This document shows, piece by piece, positions 16,454-26,135 of a stretch of DNA of 64,000 nt. Every line of letters starts with the position of its first letter. Position 1 is the stretch's first letter. The position numbers and the translations under genes are program-made. The notes under the pieces were generated by a model. The model did not search any database and was not told the DNA's origin. It saw nothing but the letters and a program-made list of their open reading frames with translations. This DNA is from Collinsella sp. (GTDB taxonomy: Bacteria; Actinomycetota; Coriobacteriia; Coriobacteriales; Coriobacteriaceae), in contig DXZW01000009.1 in NCBI GenBank assembly GCA_019419455.1, positions 58,301-122,300 on the forward strand, in the 5' to 3' direction.

Positions 16454-17755
16454 ATGGCCAAGAGCAGGTACGCCGATGCCACCAAGGCCGCTCGCAGGGC
16501 CGCGATGTCTGCCCACAAAGTCACGGCTGCGGCGAATGCTGGCAACGCCGACGCGTCCGCGCAACTGACTGCCAGCGCCGTCGTCGAGCCCGCCCGTGAC
16601 GCCCGTCGCGACGAGCTCACTCACGTGGACGCCAAGGGCGAGGTGCGCATGGTCGACGTGTCCGACAAGGCCGAGACCCATCGCATTGCCATCGCCGAGG
16701 GCACCATCCTCATGCATCCCGAGACGCAAGCCATGGTGCTGCAGGACCGCGCCAAAAAGGGCGACGTGCTTGCCTGCGCGCGCGTGGCGGGCATCATGGC
16801 CATCAAGCGCACGAGCGACATCATCCCCATGTGCCATCCGTTGCTCATTACCAAGAGTAAGTGCGACATTGCGCCCATCGCTCCGGCGGGGACGCCGGCC
16901 GAGGACGTGCCCGAGGGCTGGGCGCCGGCGCGCACGGACGGGCAGGTTGGCTTTCACGTACTGGTCACGGCCGGCGTGACGGGCAAGACGGGTATTGAGA
17001 TGGAGGCGTTGACCGGCGCGAGTGCCGCGTGTCTGACCATCTATGACATGTGCAAGGCCGTCGATCGCGGCATGGAGATCGTCGACGTACGTCTGCTGCA
17101 CAAGGAAGGCGGCCGCTCGGGCGTGTGGGATCGTGCCGAACGCCAGGCCGCAGCTGTTGAGGCCGTGGGAGCCGCGGGCAACGCACTCGCGAGCGCACCC
17201 GTCGCCGTCACGCCCGCAGCTCCCACTCCGGCCGTCCCCGCGATCGCGTTTATCGGCTACCAAAACTCGGGCAAGACCACGCTCGTCGAGAAGGTTATCG
17301 CCGAGCTCACCCGCCGCGGCCTGCGCGTGGGTTCGCTCAAGCATCATGGGCACCACGGCTTTGATATCGACGTGCCTGCTAAGGATACGTGGCGCCATCA
17401 CCAGGCCGGATCCAAGCACGTGGGGCTCATCTGCGCCACGCGCTGGGCGGAGTACGCCGACACGCGCGAGGAGGACGAGATGCCCGCGCGCGAGCTGCTG
17501 TCGCGCTACAACGATGTCGACGTGGTGATCATCGAGGGCTACAAGACCGAGGGCTTCGACAACATCGTCGTCGCGCGCTCCGGTGTCGACCGTCTGCGTG
17601 GCAAGAGCTCGCTTGACCTGGTCGACGGCCGCACGCTGGCCCTTGCCTGCAACGAGGCCCTGGCGCGTCAGGCCTTCGACGCCGGTTTTGCGACCCGAGC
17701 CATCAACATCAACGACGCCCGAGCCATCTGCGATCTCATCCAAGACCACCTTTAA
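16454..17755 (+). CDS. moaC: MoaC-MobB fusion protein (molybdenum cofactor biosynthesis)
   Basis: 433 residues. After a 50-residue basic/alanine-rich leader comes a full MoaC domain (about 55-240) with 'MCHPLLI' and 'DMCKAVDRGM', which hold the catalytic His and Lys region; it forms cPMP from the MoaA product. An extra loop of about 20 residues sits after 'KSKCDI'. An alanine/proline linker leads to a MobB domain (about 260-433) with Walker A 'GYQNSGKTT' and 'SLKHHGHHGFDID'; MobB is a GTP-binding adapter for guanylation of the cofactor. GGAGG precedes 16454. Joining an early and a late pathway step in one chain is unusual. Confidence 0.92.
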   Translation: MAKSRYADATKAARRAAMSAHKVTAAANAGNADASAQLTASAVVEPARDARRDELTHVDAKGEVRMVDVSDKAETHRIAIAEGTILMHPETQAMVLQDRAKKGDVLACARVAGIMAIKRTSDIIPMCHPLLITKSKCDIAPIAPAGTPAEDVPEGWAPARTDGQVGFHVLVTAGVTGKTGIEMEALTGASAACLTIYDMCKAVDRGMEIVDVRLLHKEGGRSGVWDRAERQAAAVEAVGAAGNALASAPVAVTPAAPTPAVPAIAFIGYQNSGKTTLVEKVIAELTRRGLRVGSLKHHGHHGFDIDVPAKDTWRHHQAGSKHVGLICATRWAEYADTREEDEMPARELLSRYNDVDVVIIEGYKTEGFDNIVVARSGVDRLRGKSSLDLVDGRTLALACNEALARQAFDAGFATRAININDARAICDLIQDHL

Positions 17756-17938
17756 GGCTTGACGCTGCGCCGGCCCCAAGCACCCCATCTCGCCCCTCAA
17801 GCCGTCGCTCGCGTACCAAAGTACGCGTCGCTCCTCTTTCGGGGCGACCTGGGGCACTTGGAACCGGCTCGCTGCGCTGCCATAACATGCCAAAAAGGGC
17901 TCTTTATTTTGGCAGGTTTTATCTGGGCAAACGTCATT

Positions 17939-17971
17939 CCACCACAAAGGGGCCAGGCACCTTTGTGGTGG
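17939..17971. repeat. Family A palindromic repeat, copy 2
   Basis: Arms ccaccacaaa / tttgtggtgg with core ggggccaggcac, followed by TTTTTG. It lies in the 390-base gap between moaC-mobB and the MFS gene, where I see no gene and no clear promoter match. Confidence 0.85.
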
Positions 17972-18145
17972 TTTTTGTTTTAGTAGATGTGTGGGACATG
18001 CCTTACAATCTACCAAGTAGTTCATGACGGACGGAAAACGGAGAGAAGGGGCTCGATGCGTCCTTAATGTTTCATGCGGATAGATTGATTTGACAGACGG
18101 TGGCGAATGCCCACCGCCCGTATTCGTATGAAACAAGGAGTCTCC

Positions 18146-19426
18146 ATGCTCGCCTCTCTTTTCTCAAAACCTCAATCATCGCTGTCCACGCAGGCTAAAC
18201 GCCTGGTGGCCATGCGCTTTCTCATTTACACCGGTTTTCAGACCAGCTACTTTATCGGCGTCATCGGAACGCTCACCTATGCGGACGGCGCTTCGGTCGT
18301 CGCGACATCGCTGGCCGTCCTGTTTATGAATGTATTCGTGATCATGGGATCCTTTGCGGGTGGCGCGGTGCTCGACGCCTGGGGCCCGCGCTACCATTTC
18401 TTGCTGAGCATCGTGGGCACGCTGGCAACCGGCGCGGCGATCCTCGCCTTTGGCAGCGCGACCGGCGTCGTCCTGCTCGGCGCGGTGTTTCTGGGCTTTA
18501 CGATGGGATTCGCCCAGCCCATTGCCACATCCTATCCGGCCTATCTCACCGACGACCCCGTCGAGCTCAAAGACATCAACTCCGCCATCGCCATGTTCTC
18601 AAACGTGAGCATTATCGTTGGACCCACGCTGGGCGGCTTTGTCGCGGCGGCTGCATCGTCGCGCGCGGTGTTCGTGCTCATGATGCTCTTTACCGTGTTG
18701 GCGTTCGTCGTCAGTTGGGGCTTTAGGCCGCAGACCAGCCATGTCGCCGGGCATGCGGATGCCGATTCGGCAGAGGAAGGGGAGCGTGCGGGACAAAGCT
18801 CCAACCCCAGCACGTCCGCCCGCGCCACCTTCGCAGCCAGCATCAAGACAGTCTTCACCAACAGCGTCCTCGCGCTACTTTTCTGCATCATCTTCCTTTC
18901 GAACTTTGGCTATGGCGCCTTTGACCCGCTGGAGTCGTTCTTCTACCGCGATATTCTGCATGTCGGCGTCGAATGGATGGGCTGGCTCTCGTCGGCCTCG
19001 GGCGTGGGCGCGGTGCTGGGTGCCGTGCTCGCGCTCCGCTTGCCGCCGCACTTGGTAGACCTAAAAACGCTGCTCGTGGCACTTATGTCCGTGGGCCTGG
19101 GAAGTCTGCTCTATGTGGGGACGCCGTACGTGGGCGTGGCCCTCGTCGGCCAGATCGCCCTGGGCATAGCTTGGGGTGTCGTCAACCCGCTCCACAACAC
19201 CATTGTGCAGACGACGGCACCGCTCGAACAGCTCGGCCGCGTGAACTCGGTCATGGGCTTTGGCAATATGTTCGCCGGCGTGGCCCCTCTGGCGATTGCC
19301 CCGTGGTTGGCGGCAACATTTGGTGTACAGCGGACGCTCGTGGGGGCAGGCATGGTCGTGACGGCGGTTCCCGCGGCGTTGCTGCTATTTGGTCGCCGGC
19401 ATTTGGATCGTGCCGCAAGGCAGTAA
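18146..19426 (+). CDS. MFS transporter, substrate unknown
   Basis: 426 residues with twelve predicted membrane helices and a charged cytoplasmic loop near the middle (about 205-235, rich in Asp/Glu/Ser). The A-motif-like 'GGAVLDAWGPRYHFL' after helix 2 supports the major facilitator family. AAGGAG six bases before 18146 decides the start over two upstream ATGs. Neighbours do not hint at a substrate. The stop codon overlaps the first bases of a family B repeat. Confidence 0.85.
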   Translation: MLASLFSKPQSSLSTQAKRLVAMRFLIYTGFQTSYFIGVIGTLTYADGASVVATSLAVLFMNVFVIMGSFAGGAVLDAWGPRYHFLLSIVGTLATGAAILAFGSATGVVLLGAVFLGFTMGFAQPIATSYPAYLTDDPVELKDINSAIAMFSNVSIIVGPTLGGFVAAAASSRAVFVLMMLFTVLAFVVSWGFRPQTSHVAGHADADSAEEGERAGQSSNPSTSARATFAASIKTVFTNSVLALLFCIIFLSNFGYGAFDPLESFFYRDILHVGVEWMGWLSSASGVGAVLGAVLALRLPPHLVDLKTLLVALMSVGLGSLLYVGTPYVGVALVGQIALGIAWGVVNPLHNTIVQTTAPLEQLGRVNSVMGFGNMFAGVAPLAIAPWLAATFGVQRTLVGAGMVVTAVPAALLLFGRRHLDRAARQ

Positions 19427-19490
19427 AACCATCACAACATTCGATGAAAATCGCGTTTTCGCCGAAAAACGCCGAATGTTGTGATGCTTT
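19425..19490. repeat. Family B palindromic repeat, copy 3 (inverted orientation)
   Basis: Same arms as copies 1 and 2, but the core reads as their reverse complement. It abuts the MFS stop and could double as a terminator. Confidence 0.8.
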
Positions 19491-19522
19491 GCGCCCCGGG
19501 TCCGGCCACCCTTCGGGTCCGG

Positions 19523-19555
19523 CCGCCACAAAGGGGCCGGGCACCTTTGTGGTGG
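19523..19555. repeat. Family A palindromic repeat, copy 3
   Basis: ccgccacaaa / tttgtggtgg with core ggggccgggcac, then TTTTTG. It lies 32 bases from the B copy. Confidence 0.85.
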
Positions 19556-19649
19556 TTTTTGCTTTGCCAGGCTGCGGCTGAGCCTTGGTATACCATGTAC
19601 ACCATTTCCGACCACACCCCACACCGCCGCACGACCCAGAAAGGCCCCC

Positions 19650-20471
19650 ATGGACACCACCTTCAGCCACATCAAAGCCGTGTTCTGCGATATCGACGGT
19701 ACGCTGCTCACGAGCCAGCACACGGTGTCCCCGCGCACCGTGGCGGCGATCCGCGCCCTGCGCGAGCGCGGCGTGCTCTTTGGCCTGTGCACCGGGCGCG
19801 ACGCCCACGCGACCGAGGCCATGTACGAGCTCTGGGGCATCGAAGGCCTGGTGGACGTGCTCGTGGGTTGCGGCGGCGCCGAGGTCATCGACCGCGCGCA
19901 CGACATCAACGAGCTGAGCTATCCACTGCCGGGCGAGACCATCGCGCGCATCTGCAAGCACATGGCGGACCTTCCGGCAACGCCCGTCTGCCCCCGAGAC
20001 GGCGTGTTCTACGTGCCCGAGAGCAACGCGTGCGTCGAGCACCTGTCGCGCGTCGACGGCGTGCCCTACCAGGTGGTCGATTTTGCCGAGTTTTTGCGCG
20101 AGCCGCAGCCCAAGGTGATGTTTACCATGGCACCCGAGGTAATGCCGCGGGTGATTGAGCGGGCGTCGACGTTTGCCGATAACACTGTTAAGGCGGCGGC
20201 TCTGCAAACCACGCAGCGGCTCTACGAGTTCATGGATCCGCGCGTGTCCAAGACGCGCGGCCTTGTGCGCGTGGCAGAGCTCAACGACATGGAGCTCCAG
20301 AACATCTGCGTGTTTGGCGATGCGGACAACGACACCTGCATGGTGGCTGACGCCGGCGTGGGCGTGGCCATGGCAAACGGCAGCGACGCCACCCGTGCCG
20401 CCGCCGATTTTGTAACCGCCAGCAACGACAAAGACGGCATCGCGATCTTTATCGAGGAACATCTGCTGTAG
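19650..20471 (+). CDS. Cof-type HAD-superfamily phosphatase
   Basis: 273 residues. HAD motif I is 'VFCDIDGTLL' with the nucleophile Asp, motif II 'LCTGRDA', and motif IV 'FGDADNDTCMV'. The C2-type cap in between places it in the Cof/YidA group, which dephosphorylates sugar phosphates, FMN or PLP. The specific substrate cannot be read from sequence. AAAGG precedes the ATG. It stands alone between repeat clusters. Confidence 0.9.
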   Translation: MDTTFSHIKAVFCDIDGTLLTSQHTVSPRTVAAIRALRERGVLFGLCTGRDAHATEAMYELWGIEGLVDVLVGCGGAEVIDRAHDINELSYPLPGETIARICKHMADLPATPVCPRDGVFYVPESNACVEHLSRVDGVPYQVVDFAEFLREPQPKVMFTMAPEVMPRVIERASTFADNTVKAAALQTTQRLYEFMDPRVSKTRGLVRVAELNDMELQNICVFGDADNDTCMVADAGVGVAMANGSDATRAAADFVTASNDKDGIAIFIEEHLL

Positions 20472-20484
20472 CGCTGGGGGAGAA

Positions 20485-20518
20485 CCACTGCAAAAGGGGA
20501 CAGGCTCCTTTGCGGTGG
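20485..20518. repeat. Family A palindromic repeat, diverged copy
   Basis: ccactgcaaa / tttgcggtgg with core aggggacaggctcc. Compensating changes (a-t to g-c) keep the stem paired. Confidence 0.75.
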
Positions 20519-20857
20519 CCTCAGGCGATTTGGGCGAATTGATGCCTAAAATCTGTGGGAAAATTCAAATATTGTTGTCTGAACATCATGCTTCCAACCA
20601 CCGATGGGTTTAAGATATTCTCATCAATTTGGTAGGATATTCATCCCGGTTAATGACCTACCGCTCACGGTCGATTTTCGACCGTTCACAGGATGTTCGC
20701 TCTTGAGCAAAATGTTGTGCAAATAAATCTAATGCCATTAAAAAATAATAGGCAACTAAATTACCAGCAGAAACAAAAAATAGATAGCGAATAAACGAAG
20801 GTAAATCTGAGCAAATGTCAAGAGAATTGAGAACTCGCTACAAAAATGTCGGTTTTA

Positions 20858-20887
20858 TTGCTCAGATGTTTAAACAATCGTTATAAT
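20858..20887 (+). promoter_or_regulatory. Probable promoter of the pilus operon
   Basis: TTGCTC and TATAAT are separated by 18 bp, about 90 bases before the adhesin start. It lies at the end of a visibly AT-rich stretch (20521-20976) that contrasts with the flanking genes and has no other recognisable gene; a small hairpin (cggtcg...cgaccg) lies at about 20669-20685. Confidence 0.6.
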
Positions 20888-20976
20888 TGCATTACTAAAC
20901 GAGCGCAATTACAGATTGCGCAGATACGTTTGATGGTGAAAGAGCAAGATCGCGGTCTCTTGGGGAGGAGACATCG

Positions 20977-23900
20977 ATGAAAGCGAATTCGGACAAATCT
21001 AAGCAGAGTAATAAAGCGACGCGCCGTGTGCTGGCAGGCGTTTTGTGCGGAGCCTCCGTGTTGAGCCTGGTACTGTCGCTCGTCATGCCCCCGATCTCGC
21101 AGGCCATTGCCAACGATGCCCAGACAGTTTCTGCCGAGGAAACTGTGATGGGGGGGGGGTTCCTCAAGTGAGTCTACTGATGTAGGCAACACTACTGGCG
21201 GGGATGCCGAAAACCAGAATAGTGACGATGCCGAGAATGGTGCGAGCGAAGATTCCGTTGCAGCAGACTCGACCGCCGATGACGCGGAGGCCGAGGGTAC
21301 CGCGCAGCCTTCCGACGCGCAGTTTGCGGATGATGAAAAGAACGACGAAAACACGATTGCTCCCGCCAGCGTCAGTGCCGATGGCTATACCGAGGTAAGC
21401 GGTGATGTTGCTGAGCGATTTGCCAATGGCGGCAAGTTTCGACTGACGGATTCTGCCTTTTCGGATAAGCGGATCGCCATCACCGCAAACACCACCATCG
21501 ATCTTGCGGGGCACATGCTTTACTGCAGTTCCGGCAACTTAGACTCCTTCTTTGTGGTCAAAAATGGAGCCACGCTCACTATCGAGGACTCGCATAAACC
21601 AGAAGATGGACAGGCTCAGGTCGAAACGCGGGCGGGGCAGCTTGCGACTATGACATGGGAAAGGGAGAGCGGCTCTAACAGAGGCGCTCCTCAGAGTCTT
21701 ACTTACTATGAGACCAAGAGTACCCCCAATCCAGATGGACTCGGTACCACCGAGACTACGACTAAGCATGTCGTTACGAGCTTTGGCGCTATCGATGCGG
21801 CGCCATACAGCGGTTCCGTAAAGCATGTGGTCTACGTTGAAGATGGTGGCACGCTCGATCTTAAGGGCGGCATGATTACCACAGCTGCCAGTCTGAGCAA
21901 CGACGGTCACGTTATTTTCTCTCAGGGCACTGTCAATATTTCTGGCGGCTATGTCACCAACGGCAACGGCGGCGGCTGGGGCGGTGGCCTGTGCATAACG
22001 GGTACGAAGGCCAGCCTCGAAATGACAGGCGGTGTGATCGCGGGAAATAAGGCGGGTTCTGGTGGCGGTATCTATGCTGACAAAGGAGCCAACCTGAACC
22101 TTGCGGGCGGAATTATCTCTGGCAACGCTACGTATGCAAATACTTGCAACGACGGCGGTAATCCCAGTAATGGTTATGGCGGCGGCGTCTTTACCAATAA
22201 TGCTGTTGTTGGAATCAGCGGTTCGGCAAACATTACCAACAATTGTGTCGATTCCAATATCACTGAATCGTACAACAATGGTCTACTCGGTGGCGGTGGC
22301 ATTGCTTCCGTCAACGGAGGAACGTTGACCATGACGGGCGGTTCTGTTACTGCCAACTATTCCCATGAGGCCGGTGGCGGCGTCTACGCTGGTTTTTACA
22401 ATCAGAGCATCAGTTTCAAAATGACTGGCGGCACGATTGCCGGCAATATGGCCGAGAACGCCGAAGGCGGCGGTCTGCGTGTCGCAGGCGGCGATAGCGT
22501 CGGCACGAATGCAAAAATTGACGCTGCTGGACCTGGCAAGGTTTTTATTACGAACAACAAGACGATGACGGGTAGCACCCAGGGTCGTGGTGGCGACTGG
22601 GGCGGCGGTGGCATCTTTATCCAGAAGGGCGGTAAGCTCAACATCGTAAGGACGCTGATCACTCAGAATGAAGCTGGCGGCTGGGGTGGCGGCATTGGTG
22701 CTTGCCCTACGGGCGAGACGATTGTCTCGCACTCAAATGGTGCCGCAATCTATAACAATACGGATCATGGTGATGGCAATCACATGTCTGCCGGTGGTAA
22801 TGGCAAGGATGAGGACAGTAATCCTGATTACATTACCGATACCTTCAAAAATGCCGGTCACAAGGATTTCTTCCTCGTGCGCAAGAAGGGCAGCGATAAG
22901 ACAGTTGCAGTCGTTCTTGGCAAGATGCTCGGCAATGGTTCTGCTGGCTGGAAGGGTACCTGCGATGGCCAGGAGATCACCATCGATCCGAATGGCGGTG
23001 CCGAGGCCAAGTACATGTTCGGCTTGGAGGCCAATCCGACTGACGAGGCCGTAGAAAAGGCGCAAGCAGCAGCTACGACCATTATCAGCGGTAACTACTC
23101 GTACACCCACGGCGGTGGCATCATGACCAACGGCGATCTCACCGTTGGCGAGGTCGCTGAGCTGAGCGTTTATCCGAACATGAAGCTCATCGCCACCAAG
23201 GTGCTTAAAAAAGATGGTGTCTCGCAAAGCCTTAACGGACACGGATACAAGTTTATGCTGCTGCGTCAGGACGGCGGTACAGCACCTTCTTGGAAAGATG
23301 ACGGCACAATTGATATGGGCGATTGCAGCGTTGCAGGCGAGGCAACTGTTGATCAGTCAAACGGCAGCATCACCTTCGACTCTGGCAAGGACTATTCTTC
23401 GGGGCAGTACGTTTTCTATCTAGTTGAGGAGCCCATCAGCGGCGTCAACGAATTGGACACCAATTTCGATAAGACCATTTACAAGATCGTGGCAACAGTC
23501 GATAACAAACCATACAAAACTGACCGTCTCATGAAGATTCCTATTAATTATTACAAGGTGAATAAAGTCACCGTCAATAAAAAGGCCAAGGGGGATCAGG
23601 ATTTCGTAGAACTTGATCGCGCAAACTACTCCGTTACGTGTCCATCGGATAACAACTCGTCGGATGACACGACGACTACGGTTGTTATCGGTGGCAATGA
23701 TAGCCCGACCTTCATCAACAAAATTGAGCCCTATAACTCTCTTGGTTCCTGGACGCCTGCAGCGACCAAGGTCGTTAAGGGTGGCGAGATGAAGAAGTTC
23801 ACGCTCGAATTTGCGGATAACGAAAAATTCGAGAGCGCTGAGAGGCGTACGACTGATGCCAAGAAGGCTACGACCACTGCTGACGGCGACAAGCTCCAGA

Positions 23901-24367
23901 TGCTTGAGTTCTCACAGATTGATTACACACTTGACAAATTGAAGCAGAGTGATTCTGCTGATCCGGGTCGTGGTGCTTGCAAAGACTTTACGTACTACGT
24001 GCGCGAGAGTGCAGAGGTTTCGTGGTTCTCGCAATATAAGTACGACAAGTCGGTCTATCGATTTGATGTCAGGATGAAGGACCAGGAGGACGGTTCGATC
24101 GAGGCCGAGTCGGTGACCTACACCAAGATCAAGGACGCCGACGGCAAGGATATCGCCACGAAAGACCAGCATTCTGTCAACTTCGACGGCACCAAGCCCG
24201 AGTCCACCCCCACCTTCACCAACACTTACTCAACCTCTTTGCCCCTTTCTGGTATGTCGGGCGTCACTCTGACGTACCTTGCCGGCGCGGCGGTGCTTTG
24301 CGCTGCTGCGGCCTGGATGCACGTTCGTCGCAAGGCGAGCGCGAAGGGAGGTGAGCGTCGTGAATAA
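20977..24367 (+). CDS. Sortase-anchored pilus tip adhesin, phase-variable and off as sequenced
   Basis: The ATG at 20977 (after GGGGAGGAG) opens a signal peptide, but the frame ends at a TGA at 21169. The downstream frame is open from before 21161 to the stop at 24365. The switch is a run of ten G at 21150-21159; with nine G the frames join into about 1,129 residues reading 'ETVMGGGSSSESTD'. The mature part has an acidic Ser/Asp-rich region, a Gly-rich right-handed beta-helix (about 250-620 of the joined protein), pilin isopeptide-type domains ('PTFTNTYS'), and the sorting signal LPLSG with membrane span and basic tail. Two more pilins and a sortase follow. Base composition is lower in GC than the flanks. 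Sequencing error in the G run is the alternative. Confidence 0.85.
21150..21159 (+). repeat. Poly-G (G10) tract, phase-variation switch
   Basis: Ten consecutive G (the last base of ATG plus nine) sit exactly where the adhesin frame breaks. Loss of one G or gain of two restores the frame. Confidence 0.85.
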
Positions 24368-26027
24368 GAAAGTTTGCTCCTTCCCGATCTTGTTTGCGCT
24401 GCTTGCCCTCCTGATCGGCATCTGCGCGGTTGTGTTCCCCGCATCCGCGCAGGCCGCGCCGACCTCGACCGGTTCCATCACGGTGAGCGGCACCGTGGCG
24501 CGCAGCTACGACGCCTACCAGATCTTTAGCGCCAACGTCGTCGACGGCGACAGCGACGCCAAGATCGCCACCGACCTCGCCTGGGCAAGCGACGCCGCGC
24601 GCGACGCCGCGCTGCCTGTGCTGCACAGCGCCGGCATGCCCAATTCCCAGACCACCGCGCAGGAAGCTGCCGAGTGGCTCAACGCCGATTCCCACCTTAC
24701 GAGCGCGCTGAGCGCACAGCTCGCTCGTTCCCTCCAGAGCTCCGACGCCGTGTCCGTGGCCCTTAACGCGGGCACGACGGCCGAGCTGCCCTGCGGCTAC
24801 TGGCTCATCGTCGCCAAAGACGAAGCCATCTCCCAAAACGAGGTCGGCACCGCGCCGATCATGGCGCTGGTCGGCGGCAGCGCCGTCACCGTCAAGCCCA
24901 AGGCCGCGACGCCCAAGGTGGCCAAGCACGTGCTGGAGGACAGCACCGCCGCCTGGCAGAAGGCCGCCGACGCCACGGTCGCCGACGACCTGTACTGGTG
25001 CCTCTCGGCCACGGTCCCGGCCGGGCTCACCGCCTACGACACCTATGCGGTGCAGTTCGTCGACACCATGAGTGCGGGGCTCGACCCCTCCAAGGTCGCC
25101 GCGAGCATGCGCGTGTACGTGGCGGCGGGGGCGGATGGCGGCTTCGACGCCGTTGCCACCGGCAAGGACGGACGCGCCGGCACTAAGGCCGCGAAGGGCT
25201 GGACCGACATCACGACCCAGTGCACCACCAAGGTGGCCGCGGACGGGACTTTCACCGTGCGCACCGGCGACCTGATCGCCACGCTCGGCGGGCACGACGC
25301 CTTCACCGCGGGCGCCCGCGTGGTCGCCGTGTACAATGCGCCGCTCAACAGCGCATGCAACCACGGCATCGCGAAGGGCAACCCCAACGAGGTCTACCTG
25401 CGCTACCCGCGCTCTCCTCTTACCGACCAGTCCGGCGACGCCGGCTTCACCCGCACGCCGAGCGACGACGCGTGCGCCTACACCTGGGATCTCGCGCTTA
25501 CCAAGCGCGGCAGCGACGGCGACAAGCCGCTGCCCGGGGCGGTCCTGAGCATCACCGACGACCGCGGGCGCACGCTGGCGGCCGATGGCACGTGGGATGC
25601 GCAAGGCAAGGCCACCGTCACCACGGGCGAGGACGGCCGCGTGACCGTCTCGGGCGTGGACTCGGGCAAGCTGGAGGTCCGCGAGCTCAAGGCGCCCAAG
25701 GGCTACACCGCCTTTGAGGGCACGCGCTGTGTGACGGTTAAGGCCGAGGGCCTGGACGTCGACCAGGTGGCCGCCGCCAAGCCCAAGCTCACCATTACGG
25801 CCGAGTCGCCCCTGCGCGCCGACAGCGCGGACGGGTCGACGGGCAGCCTGGAGGCGTCGCTCATCAACGCGCCCACCGGCACACCCCCTAGCATTACCAC
25901 CGGAGGCTTTATGCCCTCGACTGGCGATATGGCAATGTACGCCGCGGCCGCCGCAGCGGTCGCCGGAGCCGCGCTCATCGTGGTCGCGCTCCTGGTCAAG
26001 CGGGGAGGTGGCAGCCATAAAGAGTAG
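24360..26027 (+). CDS. Sortase-dependent pilin, minor or basal subunit
   Basis: 555 residues from a GTG that overlaps the end of the adhesin gene by eight bases, with GGGAGGTGA six bases before it. A signal peptide (1-29, ending 'SAQAAP') is followed by FctA/SpaA-type fimbrial domains, a C-terminal Cna-B domain with an E-box-like 'EVRELKAPKGY', the sorting motif MPSTG, a membrane span and basic tail. The Met in place of Leu is unusual for LPxTG and may mark a different sortase preference, as in basal pilins. The coding region is clearly richer in GC than the adhesin and the third pilin, suggesting the operon is mosaic. Confidence 0.85.
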   Translation: MNKKVCSFPILFALLALLIGICAVVFPASAQAAPTSTGSITVSGTVARSYDAYQIFSANVVDGDSDAKIATDLAWASDAARDAALPVLHSAGMPNSQTTAQEAAEWLNADSHLTSALSAQLARSLQSSDAVSVALNAGTTAELPCGYWLIVAKDEAISQNEVGTAPIMALVGGSAVTVKPKAATPKVAKHVLEDSTAAWQKAADATVADDLYWCLSATVPAGLTAYDTYAVQFVDTMSAGLDPSKVAASMRVYVAAGADGGFDAVATGKDGRAGTKAAKGWTDITTQCTTKVAADGTFTVRTGDLIATLGGHDAFTAGARVVAVYNAPLNSACNHGIAKGNPNEVYLRYPRSPLTDQSGDAGFTRTPSDDACAYTWDLALTKRGSDGDKPLPGAVLSITDDRGRTLAADGTWDAQGKATVTTGEDGRVTVSGVDSGKLEVRELKAPKGYTAFEGTRCVTVKAEGLDVDQVAAAKPKLTITAESPLRADSADGSTGSLEASLINAPTGTPPSITTGGFMPSTGDMAMYAAAAAAVAGAALIVVALLVKRGGGSHKE

Positions 26028-26135
26028 CTGGCAGCCCCACAGAGAGCGGGGCGAGACGTAGCGAAGTAGATGCTAAGACACAGACAGATGATGACCGATC
26101 GAATGGAATTCAAGCAGAAAGCAGAGGAAAAGAAG

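Noticed and set aside
21515..24367. Adhesin starting at the internal ATG 21515
   Set aside because: It would lack a signal peptide and an obvious ribosome site, while the frame is open far upstream to the G-tract.
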